Assembly: GCF_005887615.1 (NCBI RefSeq)
Contig: NZ_VANS01000003.1
Location: 124,001-188,000, forward strand
Direction: 5' to 3'
DNA length: 64,000 nt
From: Sulfitobacter sabulilitoris
GTDB lineage: Bacteria; Pseudomonadota; Alphaproteobacteria; Rhodobacterales; Rhodobacteraceae
This document shows, one piece after another, positions 48,439 through 57,744 of this stretch (the first letter of the stretch is position 1; each line of letters opens with the position of its first letter). The notes under the pieces are model-generated. The model did no database searches. It had not been told where the DNA came from and saw only the letters and a list, made by a program, of their open reading frames with translations. The translations under genes were made by a program, and so were the position numbers.

Positions 48439-48457
48439 TGGGTGCGTTATGGGTGCC
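48439..48457 (+). repeat. Arm-type repeat variant, right end of element 1
   Basis: TGGGTGCGTTATGGGTGCC is a close variant of the motif at 33241 and 48702. It lies 132 bp before the second att copy. Confidence 0.45.
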
Positions 48458-48588
48458 AAAAGCAGTGGGCTAGAGTGAATTGGGTTGGTTTACTCTGCGA
48501 TTGATTGGAGACCACAGGGCATTGAAGCTAAAGACATTTAACGTCAGCTTGAAGCGGTTTGGGAAGAGATGCGCGGGAACCTAGGAAA

Positions 48589-48635
48589 ATTGAAAATCCT
48601 CGTGTCGGTGGTTCGATTCCGCCCCCCGGGCACCA
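48589..48635 (+). repeat. att copy 2: 3' half of tRNA-Phe
   Basis: 47 bases equal to tRNA positions 33128-33173 plus one extra C in the acceptor strand. There is no 5' half, so it is not a functional tRNA. It serves as right end of element 1 and probably as left end of element 2. Confidence 0.85.
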
Positions 48636-48701
48636 TTTTTATAAATAAGAACCGTATGTTGCTGGTAGTCGCCGTTCCTCGGCGTTGTGTCAATTTTGAG
48701 A

Positions 48702-48720
48702 TGGGTGTCGTATGGGTGCC
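48702..48720 (+). repeat. Arm-type repeat, left end of element 2
   Basis: TGGGTGTCGTATGGGTGC, identical over 18 bases to 33241-33258, at the same distance from its att copy. Confidence 0.6.
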
Positions 48721-48827
48721 ATATTGCAGGTTTTGCAAATTTCATCCGTGCTATCGCAGTTTTGCAGAATGAGGTTTGGAGGCAAACTATTGAAAGTAAT
48801 TAGGTAGTTCAGACTTCAAGCGGCCTA

Positions 48828-49678
48828 GGCTCAGGACCTATTAATCGGCTTGAGGCTACGCGGCCTGCATGATTCACCGTCCCCGAACCCAAAGGGGCTT
48901 GATGAGTAATTGATATTGGCTATTGGCTGAGCGAAGCTCAGATGGAGCGGCTGCGGCCCTATTTTCCGAAGAGCCATGGCGTACCACGCGTTGATGATCG
49001 GCGTGTCTTGATCGGCATTATCTTCGTCAATCGCAATGGTTTGCGCTGGCGCGATGCGCCGCGAGAGTATGGCCCTCACAAGACGCTCTACAACCGATGG
49101 AAAAGGTGGAGCGACATGGGCGTGTTTGCGCGGATCATGATCGGGTTGTCGGCAGAAGCCCCCGACAACAAGACGATCTCCATCGATGCGACTTACCTCA
49201 AAGCACACCGGATGGCCTCAAGCCTCGGGGTTAAAAAGGGGGGGCGTGGACGTCTGATCGGGCGAACTAAGGGCGGTATGAACACCAAGCTGCATGCTGT
49301 AACCGATGCACGTGGGCGGACCCATCCGGTTCTTCATGACGGCCGGTCAGGTCAGTGACTATACTGGGGCAAGAGCATTGCTGAGCAGTCTTCCGACCGC
49401 TGACTGGCTCCTGGGCGACCGGGGATATGACGCGGACTGGTTCCGCGAAGCCCTTGTCGACAAAAAGATAACGCCTTGCATCCCGGGTCGAAAGTCACGC
49501 GACAAGCCCGTCAAATAAGACAAGCGCCGCTACAGGAAGCGCAACCGGATCGAAATCATGTTCGGACGTCTGAAAGACTGGAGGCGCGTGGCAACCCGTT
49601 ACGACCGAAGCCCAAAGGTCTTTCTCTCAGCAATAGCACTCGCTGCGACCGTGATCTTTTGGTTATGAGTCCAGAGCC
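48828..49678 (+). mobile_element. IS5-family element (IS427-like group), decayed
   Basis: An 851-bp insertion sequence. Ends GGCTCAGGAC (48828-48837) and its inverted partner GTCCAGAGCC (49669-49678) differ at one base. A TA target duplication flanks it (48826-48827 and 49679-49680). Its transposase is broken. Confidence 0.75.
48902..49668 (+). pseudogene. IS5-family transposase, broken
   Basis: The DDE transposase reads YWLSEAQMERLRPYFPKSHG, RDAPREYGPHKTLYNRWKRW, ISIDATYLKAHRMASSLGV, then in another frame FFMTAGQVSDYTGARALLSS and LLGDRGYDADWFREAL, and after a stop RKRNRIEIMFGRLKDWRRVA. Lesions: a duplicated TATTGGC near the start (about 48914-48927), one extra base near 49320, and a stop (TAA for the expected Tyr codon) at 49516-49518. 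The first Asp, second Asp and Glu of the active site are all still present, in separate frames. Confidence 0.8.
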
Positions 49679-49828
49679 TACGTTGAAGATGGGCTGCGGG
49701 TTTTTGTGGCCCAACTTTTCAAGTTTCCTCGGAACAAGTCTCTTTCGGTTATCTACTCTGGAACAGAGGTGGTATTTGCTGCCGATGGGACCGTTAATTT
49801 GTCAGATACTCCCTATGCTTATCTCTAA
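49679..49828 (+). pseudogene. 3' fragment of an unknown gene cut by the IS
   Basis: Directly after the IS a clean 49-codon frame reads YVEDGLRVFVAQLFKFPRNK, SLSVIYSGTEVVFAADGTVN and LSDTPYAYL, then stops. It has no start of its own. The likely upstream part was lost when the IS inserted or by later deletion. Not recognised. Confidence 0.4.
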
Positions 49829-49858
49829 GATGCTGTAACCGAGAGCGACAAGGAGAGA

Positions 49859-50044
49859 TTGACTAGAGATAAGCTTCGTCGAGACGCGCCGTTTGATCCC
49901 GAGACCATCAGGGATCGGGAGCAAAACGATCTGCAAACTGCAACCAAGTGCGTGGCAATAGCTATGTCTCTTGCAGGGCTACATGGTCGGCCAGAAATTA
50001 CTTATCATGAACTGCTCCCCATTGAGTCCGCTAATTTAGGTTAG
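49859..50044 (+). pseudogene. Gene fragment truncated by the IS3-family element
   Basis: A 61-codon frame that starts MTRDKLRRDAPFDPETIRDR and continues NDLQTATKCVAIAMSLAGLH. The last 12 codons lie inside the IS3-family left end (from 50008), so the natural C-terminus is missing. Unknown function; might continue an operon with the fragment before it. Confidence 0.35.
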
Positions 50045-50069
50045 CTCTGTTCAGGTTTTGGTCTTCCTT

Positions 50070-50882
50070 TTACCGGTTAACATATTCCGTCGGTGTCATT
50101 CCAGCGAGGCTAGAATGCGGACGGTGGTGGTTGTAATCAGTGCGCCATGCGACCAATAACTTGCGGGCATGGCTTAGGCTGTCGAAGAGATGCTCATTCA
50201 AGCATTCGTCGCGCATCCTGCCGTTGAAGCTTTCGACGAACCCGTTCTGCATTGGCTTGCCTGGCGCGATGTAGTGCCAATCGACCTTGCGGTCTTCCTG
50301 CCATTTCAGGATGGCGTTTGAAGTCAGTTCGGTTCCGTTATCGCTGACCACCATGCAAGGGTAGCCGCGCATCTCTGCAATCCGATCAAGTTCACGAGCA
50401 ACGCGTTCACCTGACAATGACGTGTCGACCACAGCGGCCAGACATTCGCGACTGAAGTCATCAATCACGTTGAGAATGCGGAACCGGCGGCCACAGGACA
50501 GGCTGTCAGACACGAAGTCGAGCGACCAACGCTGGTTTGGCCCCTGTGGGATTGCCATTGGGGATCTGGTACCCACCGCCCGCTTGCGACCGCTGCGTTT
50601 ACGGACTGTTAACCCTTGTTCGCGGTAGATCCGGTATAGCTTCTTCCAGTTCACATGCCAGCCTTCTCGCTTGAGCAAGATGTGCAGACGGCGGTATCCA
50701 AAACGCCGTCGTTCAGATGACAACTCCTTCAATCGGTCTCGCAGATCAATATCCGCTGGGCGCTTCGACACACGCCGATAAACACGCGGGTCGATCCCAG
50801 CCAGGGCGCAGGCCCGCTTTTGATTGTATTGCTTCTCTTTCATGGCCCAGGTCGCAGCATTGCGTCGCGATCCGGGCCTCAA
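50070..50882 (-). CDS. IS3-family transposase OrfB (DDE integrase)
   Basis: A 270-residue frame, normally made as OrfAB by frameshifting. It has the helical [19 protein letters not shown]-like start ([20 protein letters not shown]), and the catalytic set D...D...E in [23 protein letters not shown] and [34 protein letters not shown] ends it, as in the IS407 group. Its own start would be TTG at 50882, 4 bp inside OrfA. Confidence 0.9.
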   Translation of the reverse strand: MRPGSRRNAATWAMKEKQYNQKRACALAGIDPRVYRRVSKRPADIDLRDRLKELSSERRRFGYRRLHILLKREGWHVNWKKLYRIYREQGLTVRKRSGRKRAVGTRSPMAIPQGPNQRWSLDFVSDSLSCGRRFRILNVIDDFSRECLAAVVDTSLSGERVARELDRIAEMRGYPCMVVSDNGTELTSNAILKWQEDRKVDWHYIAPGKPMQNGFVESFNGRMRDECLNEHLFDSLSHARKLLVAWRTDYNHHRPHSSLAGMTPTEYVNR

Positions 50883-51145
50883 AAGTTTTTTCCCAGCATT
50901 TCCTTGAGCGTCGACACATCCATCATATGCTCGGCCAGCAACTTCTTCAGCTTGGCGTTCTCAGCTTCAAGCGCCTTCAAACGCCGTGCGTCGGACACTT
51001 CCATGCCGCCATACTTCGATCGCCATTTGTAGACTGTCGCATCGCTGATCCCGTGCTTGCGACACAGATTAGACGCGGCCATGCCCGCCTGGTGCTCTTT
51101 CAGGATGCCAATGATCTGCGCTTCGCTGAAACGGCTTCTCTTCAT
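50879..51145 (-). CDS. IS3-family transposase OrfA
   Basis: An 88-residue helix-turn-helix protein, [20 protein letters not shown] and [20 protein letters not shown], ending in a leucine-zipper helix ([19 protein letters not shown]). It recognises the IS ends and pairs with OrfB. Confidence 0.92.
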   Translation of the reverse strand: MKRSRFSEAQIIGILKEHQAGMAASNLCRKHGISDATVYKWRSKYGGMEVSDARRLKALEAENAKLKKLLAEHMMDVSTLKEMLGKNF

Positions 51146-51348
51146 TGTCTGTCTCCTTCGTTGGAGAACAGGCTAACCTCAAATCGAGGACTTTTTAGGG
51201 GAGCAGGTCAGTAGACCCACACGCTCTGGGATAAAACAGTGCAACCTCTGTATTTTTTGTCTGCGACAGCAATTAGGTTGTAGGTTCCCCGCTACGATTG
51301 AAAATTGCGGCCTGAAGAAACGGAGGTTCAGGGCCGGTTTCCAAAAGA

Positions 51349-54300
51349 TCATGCCGCTCCCTGTGGGTTTGCGAAGGACGTTGCGGCGTGAGGTTTGGCT
51401 TCAAAGATGACGGTCACTCGGCTGAGGATGTCTACCGGTTGCCCCTCTGACATTGCCGTGCATCGAGCCGAGAGTTCCTGCATCCTTTCCTGTACAGCTT
51501 CGCGCACATCGTCTGGCTGCTCTTGGAATGCCCGGTAGATCGCATCGATCCCCAGATAGTCTGGGATTTCGGCACCGGATGCACTTCTTTGGCTCACGGT
51601 TTCTTTTGCCTCAATCCAGAAAACATCAAGTTCATGCGCCCAGGCTTCTGCCAGCTTTTCCAAAGCCGGCAAGGTCAAGGAACCGAAGAGCTCTTGACCA
51701 GCGTAAGTAGTATCTTGTCCCGTCAGGAAGCTCGCGAGAGACGCAAGCAGTGAGACTGTTCGAGCAGGGCGGATATCCCAGTGCGTCAGGTGCGCAAGGG
51801 TGCTGCCAAGCCGGCTGAATGTCGCGGATATCTCAGTCAGGGCTGGGCGGTGGCCCTGCATATCCCGGCGCCGCGTCTCAGCATATGCGCTGGAAAGGAG
51901 GCGGGTTGCTTCGGTCTGGTCACCAATGATCTCTGCGCGCCCATCGATGTCACGCACTGCTAACAGGCGGGGCGGCAGGATGGTTGGGTCTTGCGGGGCT
52001 CCGGTGCGGCCCCCCAGAAGCAAGATTGTGGCTGGTTCAAGGGAGGATAGCAGGCATAGGTCGGCCCCCCAAAGGCCAAGCGGGTTTGCGGTTTGAATGC
52101 GTTCAAGAATATCTGTAGGCACCGAACGTCGGAGATTTTCAAGCAGGTCGAAATAGTTATTTGATCGGAGGATGCGAGGTTTCTTGATCTGTTCGAGCAC
52201 CAGATCTGTCAGATCACCTGCAGAAAACTCGACCAGTTCCGAGGGCAGATCATCCGCACCGACACCCGACAAGAGTGCGATGCTGGCAACGCGTGCGCGT
52301 GCCTTGTGATCTGACGACAAAACAAGACCGGGAAGGTCGAATGTGTAGTAGTGAATGCGGGAGTTCGGGCTATCGATACGGTCGATCCGTCCCAGGCCTT
52401 GGATCAAGCTCTTCACATCGGAGGTGACACCGATGATCCCAAGCGCAGAGGCGATCTGGAGGTTAATACCCTCAGCCATCTGGAAGGTCAGGAACATGGC
52501 TCGTGGTTTCATCGGGTCGACGTGCCTACCGTCGATCCCGAAATACTCCTGCGCATCTGCACCGGATCGAATGTGGTGCAGCTTTTTTCCAGTCTGGATC
52601 CGCGCACCAGGCGCGACGACGAAAACCTCTGGCCCACGGCCTCGGTGCCCCGCAAGAAGCCTGGCATAGACCTCGAGCACGCCCACTCGCTCAGCAAGGA
52701 AGATCGCGTGACCATGCTTTCGAAGGATATCACGCATGACGCCAGCCCGCACTTCATCCATGCTGTCAAGGCTGGGGTGGTTCAGAAGCCGAGTGATCCG
52801 ATCGCAAATTGGTGTTTGGCTGTCTTCGACTTCGCTGTCGACTTCTTCCGGCAGCGCGCCATCCGGCACTGCGATACGACGGGTGTTCTGCTTCTCTGCC
52901 CGTCGAAGATTTTCACCGATTGAAGCTCGCCCTCTTTGGTCAGCTTCGCTGTCGCGCTCACGTGCCCATTCCTCCCTTGCAAACGTTACCGATGCGCGCA
53001 ACAGCGCGAGGAAGTTCCGTATGTGGATGCGCGACTTGTCGTGAAACTTGATCTCGGTTTGGCCCGCGCGTTGAGGATCGGCCGAAACGAGTGTGATCCC
53101 TGTCGTGATGCATTCGGCCAGCGCCTTGATCCGCTCGATGATCCGGCGCTGTTGATCGCTCAGCGCCGTATCTTTTCGGTGGCTTCGGATCGTTGGATAT
53201 ACGAAAGCGCCGGTCTTTCTGTCTGGACTTTCCCCGATGCAGTCGCGCTGGCGCCGGATAACGTATGGCGCGAGGGCGTCGGCCAAACCCTCCTGAAGCG
53301 CACTGATCTGCAGGCCGCCGGTCTCCAACTGGCGTTCGATGCTGTTGACCTCGACCTGAAGCGCTTCGGCGCTGTCAAACAGATCGTCCTGGACAGTCTG
53401 ATCTTCGATCCGGCGGTTCACTTGGTCCAGGTGGCGCACGAGTTTTCCACGCTTTCGGACCTTCGCCATGTGTTGGTTGATCTGATCCGTGATAGCCGGA
53501 GGCACATAGATCGAGGCACGCTTTTCATGAAAGGCGAGCAAGCCGTCGAGACCTTGATTGCCCATGAGCGTAGCCGACAAACAGGCAGTCCAGATTGCCG
53601 GGCTCCGCTCGAAAACGAGCGACCGCGCTGAAGGGGCAAGATATCTGGAGCTCAGCCGGTGGCTTTCATCAACGATCATTGACGCAGACGAGCGAACCGC
53701 CCGGTTGATTTCTTGGAGTTCCGCGGCCTCTTCCTTAACCCGGCGTGACAGGTGGCTGTGCTTGATGGGTTTGAAGTTGGCCGGCGCATTCGTCGTCCAG
53801 TTTTTCAGAACACTGGCCGGTATCAGGGCAAGCGATCCAAGCCGCTGTTGATCCGCGCGCTCTCCCCAGGAAAAGACTGTCTGCCCATGGCTGACAGGCA
53901 AAACAGTTGCGAGGTGTTTCCCGATGTCTGTCTTGCCGGCACCCGTTGGCGCTTCGACAAAGGCAAAGCCGTGCTCATAGACCGTGCCTGCTGCCTCATA
54001 GACAAGATCGGCCTGGAAGGGTTGAGGGGGACGTCCTGCGCTGGTTTCGCCGGCGACTTGCCAGGACGTGAAGTTGGTGGCCTCGTGGACCGTTCTGGCT
54101 ATAGCTTCTTCAGGCGTCACGAGGCGGATGAGTGAGCGCAGGATTTCCAACGCAGTTTCAGTCCAGTTGCGCCCCATTTCCCAATATTGCTCGGCGGCCG
54201 CGCGCCGCACGTTGGCAAGGTCGGGCCAGGTATTGGCATCGTCCATGAATTCCAGGTTGCGGCGAAGACCATTAATCGAGAAATTAGCGCTTCCCGAAAG

Positions 54301-54837
54301 CGCAGTTTGCTCGCCCACAAAGAGCTTCGCGTGAAGCATCGATGGCCTGCGTCCCAATTTTTTTTCAGCGAGTTCTGGATCGAAAATTCGGAATTGGATA
54401 ATTCCACGCTCGATTGCGTCCATTGCAAGAACCGCGCGCAGGTCTGCCAAATCAACAACCGAAAAACCCCTTGCGCCAAGAAAATGCTGGCGTGCTTCTT
54501 CGGCCACTGACCGGCCGCCGCCACCTAAAACCTGTCGTGTTTCAGTATTGGAACCAAAGACAATGCGAATGCTGCCCTCTGGTCGTTTGCCAAGGTCATC
54601 GACCGTTTTGAGCAAGATAGTCAGAGAGGATAGGAAGTCCTGATAACCTGTCACGATCAAGCAGCGCGGTTCCTCTAGGACGGACTTGACCAGGCCATTA
54701 ACAGAGCGGGTTGCATTGTCACCCCAGGCTTCATGTTCGTGCGGGGACGGCGCTTCAGACGTCTTCTCTTCTCGATCGGCATCGCCGGTTCGGGAGAAAA
54801 ATCGGGAAATCAGTCCTTGCCGCTCCGTGTTTGTCAT
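51349..54837 (-). CDS. PLD-like nuclease fused to SF2 (SNF2-like) helicase
   Basis: A 1162-residue protein. Residues about 55-230 form a phospholipase-D-like domain with one HKD motif, MLHAKLFVGEQTALSGSANF (His 169, Lys 171, GSAN 182-185). The helicase follows: Walker A EAPTGAGKTDIGK (295-307), motif II MIVDESHRLSS (DESH 390-393), motif III CLSATLMGN, and motif VI SLIQGLGRIDRID. The last 300 residues are helical and unknown. One PLD motif per chain suggests a dimer for cleavage. It lies 57 bp downstream of the HIT-PLD-helicase gene on the same strand, so the two probably form a two-gene operon. Confidence 0.8.
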   Translation of the reverse strand: MTNTERQGLISRFFSRTGDADREEKTSEAPSPHEHEAWGDNATRSVNGLVKSVLEEPRCLIVTGYQDFLSSLTILLKTVDDLGKRPEGSIRIVFGSNTETRQVLGGGGRSVAEEARQHFLGARGFSVVDLADLRAVLAMDAIERGIIQFRIFDPELAEKKLGRRPSMLHAKLFVGEQTALSGSANFSINGLRRNLEFMDDANTWPDLANVRRAAAEQYWEMGRNWTETALEILRSLIRLVTPEEAIARTVHEATNFTSWQVAGETSAGRPPQPFQADLVYEAAGTVYEHGFAFVEAPTGAGKTDIGKHLATVLPVSHGQTVFSWGERADQQRLGSLALIPASVLKNWTTNAPANFKPIKHSHLSRRVKEEAAELQEINRAVRSSASMIVDESHRLSSRYLAPSARSLVFERSPAIWTACLSATLMGNQGLDGLLAFHEKRASIYVPPAITDQINQHMAKVRKRGKLVRHLDQVNRRIEDQTVQDDLFDSAEALQVEVNSIERQLETGGLQISALQEGLADALAPYVIRRQRDCIGESPDRKTGAFVYPTIRSHRKDTALSDQQRRIIERIKALAECITTGITLVSADPQRAGQTEIKFHDKSRIHIRNFLALLRASVTFAREEWARERDSEADQRGRASIGENLRRAEKQNTRRIAVPDGALPEEVDSEVEDSQTPICDRITRLLNHPSLDSMDEVRAGVMRDILRKHGHAIFLAERVGVLEVYARLLAGHRGRGPEVFVVAPGARIQTGKKLHHIRSGADAQEYFGIDGRHVDPMKPRAMFLTFQMAEGINLQIASALGIIGVTSDVKSLIQGLGRIDRIDSPNSRIHYYTFDLPGLVLSSDHKARARVASIALLSGVGADDLPSELVEFSAGDLTDLVLEQIKKPRILRSNNYFDLLENLRRSVPTDILERIQTANPLGLWGADLCLLSSLEPATILLLGGRTGAPQDPTILPPRLLAVRDIDGRAEIIGDQTEATRLLSSAYAETRRRDMQGHRPALTEISATFSRLGSTLAHLTHWDIRPARTVSLLASLASFLTGQDTTYAGQELFGSLTLPALEKLAEAWAHELDVFWIEAKETVSQRSASGAEIPDYLGIDAIYRAFQEQPDDVREAVQERMQELSARCTAMSEGQPVDILSRVTVIFEAKPHAATSFANPQGAA

Positions 54838-54894
54838 ATGCCGATGTCTTCCTGTGCCTGAGCGGCAACGCTAAAATGGGCTTCTTCTAGGCAA

Positions 54895-57744
54895 TTAATC
54901 CCGATTTGGAATTCCGAGCTCGGCCCAAAGCTCTCGCGGCGCTGGCGAAGTCAAATCCCATTGCACCTCAATCGGTTTTTCATCTTCCCAACTGACAAAC
55001 TCTGGCTGTCCGCAATAGATAAACGGATTGACCTTTCCATTCACCTTATTACCGCGCCGGATGAATAAATGCACTTCATGACCTTCCTCACCGCTGATAA
55101 TCCTGCCGTGTTTGCTGTCCTGTCGCGACTGGTTCTGGCTAAACCATTTCAGCCGTGACGGGCTGAGGAATGCATTTTCGTAGGTCAGGTCCTGGGTCGA
55201 GACATTGGCGAGAAGGATCATGATCTTCTTTTCGGGCAGCGCCTTCATCCCGGTGCGCCAGACGTTTTGTTTGTACTCTTCGCCAAAGAACTCGGCGATG
55301 TCAGGCACGTAATAGCGCTGCCAAAGCTCCAGAGTCTGTGGCTTGCCGACAAAGTTCACGGACGCCTCGGCGGCCTCGCGCACGATGGGCGTTTCCGCCA
55401 ATCGCCATTCGACCAACTCGCGCACAAGCGGTCCCAACTCGCCGGAGGCGTCACGTCGCACCAGTCGAAAGCCGTCGCTGCCCTGCGCCAAGTGCGGGTT
55501 CAAGGTCAGCTCTGACGCTCCTTCGCTCGGCTGCCGTCCGGCTACCACGTCGCGCAAGCCGGTCAAGGCGGCGCGGGACAAAACCTTGGGCCGTTCCAAC
55601 TCGCGTAACAAGCGCCCGTGGGTGGCGAAGGGACGTTCCGGCAATGGGTCGCCCATGTCCCGTACGAAGTCGAACCAGCCGCCGTGGCCGGAATCGCGGG
55701 GATCGAAACCGTTACGGAAAACTTCGACCGCGGTGGGACGGATACCGTTCCGGTCCCGGAAGTCGATATAGAAGGCTTCGAGCTCAACCGAGCCCTCTTT
55801 CGGGCGGAGGAGATTGCGCAAGATGTCGATGACCTCGAGCTCATAGGTAATCTCGCAGCCTTGGGGAATCTGGAATTCGCCGGTTTGAAGCGCCTCCAAC
55901 TTGGTCGAGATCGAGCGATCCCCTGCGCCGGCCTGCAGAAGGGTCGCGACCTTGGTCAGAAAGCTGCGGTGGTTGCCGATATAGTCGATCACCTGAAGTA
56001 CCTTGCCTTCGACACGGCGCAGGCCACGGCCGAGTTGCTGCAGCCAGATGATCGCGCTTTCGGTGGGGCGCAGCATCAGAACGGTACCAATTTCCGGCAC
56101 GTCCACGCCTTCGTTGAACATGTCGACCGCGAAGAGGATATCGATCTCGTCGCGACCGAGCGCTGCCAGGGAACTCGCCCGCGGTGCTGAGCTTTTGCCC
56201 GAATGGACCGAAACGGCTTTCAGCCCGGCGGCGCGGAAATAGTCCGCCATATAGTCGGCGTGGCGCATGGAGCAGCAGAACCCGATTGCGGGGCCCCTTG
56301 CGCGATTACGGTATTGCTCCAGCGCGTTCAGCGCCCGCGCTTCGGTCGCTAAGGCTGCGTTCAGCGCAGCCGGGTCGAACTGACCGGATCGCCAGGGGAT
56401 CTGCGCGTAATCCACATCGTCGGGCACGCCGAAGTAGTGAAACGGCGCAAGGTGGCCCGAGTCGATCCCGCGAAAGAGGTCGCATTCATAGACGAGGTTT
56501 TCGTCGCAAAGGCCAAGGAGGTCCGCGCCGTCTGTCCGGTCGGGAGTGGCGGTCAGGCCCAGAAGGAAACCAGGCGTGAAATGCTCGATCAGGTTCTGGT
56601 AGGTGCGGGCGGCAGCGTGATGGAACTCATCAACCACGATGTAATCGAAATGATCCCGGTCGAACTGGCGCAGATGCCCGACGCGGCCCAAAGTTTGGAC
56701 CGACGCGAACAAAATTTCTGCGTCGGCTTCTTTCTCGGTGCCCGTGTAACGGCCCAGCTTGGCTTCAGGCCGAACCCTGCGAAAGGCTGCCATGGCTTGG
56801 GTCAGGATTTCGTCGCGGTGGGCGACGAACAGGATTCGGTCCGCCTTGGTATGGATCGTGTCGAAGGCCGCCAGCCAGGTCTTGCCGAGCCCTGTGGCCA
56901 GAACGACAAGCCCCGCGCGGTGGCCGTTGGATCGGCTCAACTCAAGCGCCTCCAGCGCCTCTTTCTGGACCGTGTGCGGTTCCAGTGGCGGGCCTTCCTC
57001 AGCCACAACGCGGGCGGTGAATTCGGGCATTGGCCGGGCCCGGCGGCGCTTGGAATAAGCATCGATCCACTCAGCCGTAAGTGGTTTCACTTCCGGACGT
57101 GCGAGAAGATCCTTATAGGCGGCGGCCACGCTGTCAGCCGCGTCCTCAGAATGAAGGTTCCATTCCACACCATCCGTCAGCGCTGATTGCGACAGGTTCG
57201 AGCTGCCGACAATCGCCGCCCCGCGCGCATCGGCGGCGCGGAATAGCCAGGCTTTCGGATGAAAGCTGAGGCCGCACGTCTCAAACACGAATAGCTCCGC
57301 ACCCTCCAGGTCCAGCAGACGCGCCAAGGCTGTCGGGTCGGTGGTGTCGAGATAGTCGCCAACGACGACCCTGAGCTGTCCGCCGCGCGCCAGCAGCTCG
57401 CGGAACCAGGGCTCAAGCAGGGCCACGCCGCTGTCCATGGCAAAGGCAATCGCAAGATCGACCGATTGCGCGGTATCCAGTCGTTCGGCGAGCAGAGGCA
57501 AAAGCGGATCGCGGCCGCCGGTGGTCAGGCTGGCACCGGATGCTTCCCGCAGATGGAGATGGTCGTGATCGGACGAAGCGACGAAACCGGCTGTGCCTCG
57601 GCCAAGTGCCGCACCCACCTCGGCCAACATTGCCATCTGTTCCGGGCGGGTCAGGTCATCCCACGCGGGCACATGCCGAGGGGCGGGGATCAGTCCGGCC
57701 TCGCTGTGCATGCAGATCGGGCAGGTGAGGCGCGGGTCGGTCAC
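54895..57744 (-). CDS. HIT - PLD - DEAD/DEAH helicase - DUF3427 fusion
   Basis: A 949-residue multidomain protein. Residues 8-66 look like a shortened HIT domain (CPICMHSEAGLIPAPRHVPA and SSDHDHLHLRE). A PLD domain follows (about 80-230) with FHPKAWLFRAADARGAAIVG and SSNLSQSAL (His 162, Lys 164). Helicase: LATGLGKTWLAAFD (Walker A 283-289), IVVDEFHHAAARTY (DEFH 372-375), LTATPDRTDGADLLG and QLGRGLRRVEG. The last part (WFSQNQSRQDSKHGRIISG, then EFVSWEDEKPIEVQWDLT) is DUF3427. The start is GTG at 57744. Such fusions occur in defence islands; the activity of this one is unknown. Confidence 0.8.
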   Translation of the reverse strand: MTDPRLTCPICMHSEAGLIPAPRHVPAWDDLTRPEQMAMLAEVGAALGRGTAGFVASSDHDHLHLREASGASLTTGGRDPLLPLLAERLDTAQSVDLAIAFAMDSGVALLEPWFRELLARGGQLRVVVGDYLDTTDPTALARLLDLEGAELFVFETCGLSFHPKAWLFRAADARGAAIVGSSNLSQSALTDGVEWNLHSEDAADSVAAAYKDLLARPEVKPLTAEWIDAYSKRRRARPMPEFTARVVAEEGPPLEPHTVQKEALEALELSRSNGHRAGLVVLATGLGKTWLAAFDTIHTKADRILFVAHRDEILTQAMAAFRRVRPEAKLGRYTGTEKEADAEILFASVQTLGRVGHLRQFDRDHFDYIVVDEFHHAAARTYQNLIEHFTPGFLLGLTATPDRTDGADLLGLCDENLVYECDLFRGIDSGHLAPFHYFGVPDDVDYAQIPWRSGQFDPAALNAALATEARALNALEQYRNRARGPAIGFCCSMRHADYMADYFRAAGLKAVSVHSGKSSAPRASSLAALGRDEIDILFAVDMFNEGVDVPEIGTVLMLRPTESAIIWLQQLGRGLRRVEGKVLQVIDYIGNHRSFLTKVATLLQAGAGDRSISTKLEALQTGEFQIPQGCEITYELEVIDILRNLLRPKEGSVELEAFYIDFRDRNGIRPTAVEVFRNGFDPRDSGHGGWFDFVRDMGDPLPERPFATHGRLLRELERPKVLSRAALTGLRDVVAGRQPSEGASELTLNPHLAQGSDGFRLVRRDASGELGPLVRELVEWRLAETPIVREAAEASVNFVGKPQTLELWQRYYVPDIAEFFGEEYKQNVWRTGMKALPEKKIMILLANVSTQDLTYENAFLSPSRLKWFSQNQSRQDSKHGRIISGEEGHEVHLFIRRGNKVNGKVNPFIYCGQPEFVSWEDEKPIEVQWDLTSPAPRELWAELGIPNRD

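Larger units (their letters stand above)
33128..48635. mobile_element. Integrative element 1, P4-like, at tRNA-Phe
   Basis: A 15.5-kb unit bounded by the 3' half of tRNA-Phe and its near-exact copy. It carries a P4-type tyrosine integrase, AlpA-like regulator, RepB-type primase, RepA-like ATPase and an iteron-like cluster, which is the replication-integration core of a phage satellite or integrative plasmid-like island. No capsid, terminase or conjugation genes are seen. The rest looks like defence cargo (reverse transcriptase, nuclease-like and helicase genes). The integrase sits in the middle rather than next to the tRNA, which is unusual for P4-type elements and may mean rearrangement or fused parts. 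GC is clearly lower than in the chromosome. Confidence 0.8.
50008..51210 (-). mobile_element. IS3-family element (IS407-like group)
   Basis: A 1203-bp insertion sequence with ends TGAACTGCTCCCC (50008) and, inverted, TGACCTGCTCCCC (ending 51210); the inner parts of the inverted repeats are less conserved. No matching target duplication is visible, so one end may have recombined. Both transposase frames look intact. Confidence 0.85.

Noticed and set aside
48589-48635. A second tRNA-Phe gene
   Set aside because: Only the 3' half is present; the acceptor 5' strand and D arm are missing. It is an att copy.
33128-48635. Complete prophage
   Set aside because: No capsid, portal, terminase, tail or lysis gene was found; only integration and replication functions.
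51349-57744. DISARM or BREX system
   Set aside because: No methyltransferase, no DUF1998 protein, no BrxL/PglX/PglZ-type genes in the region.
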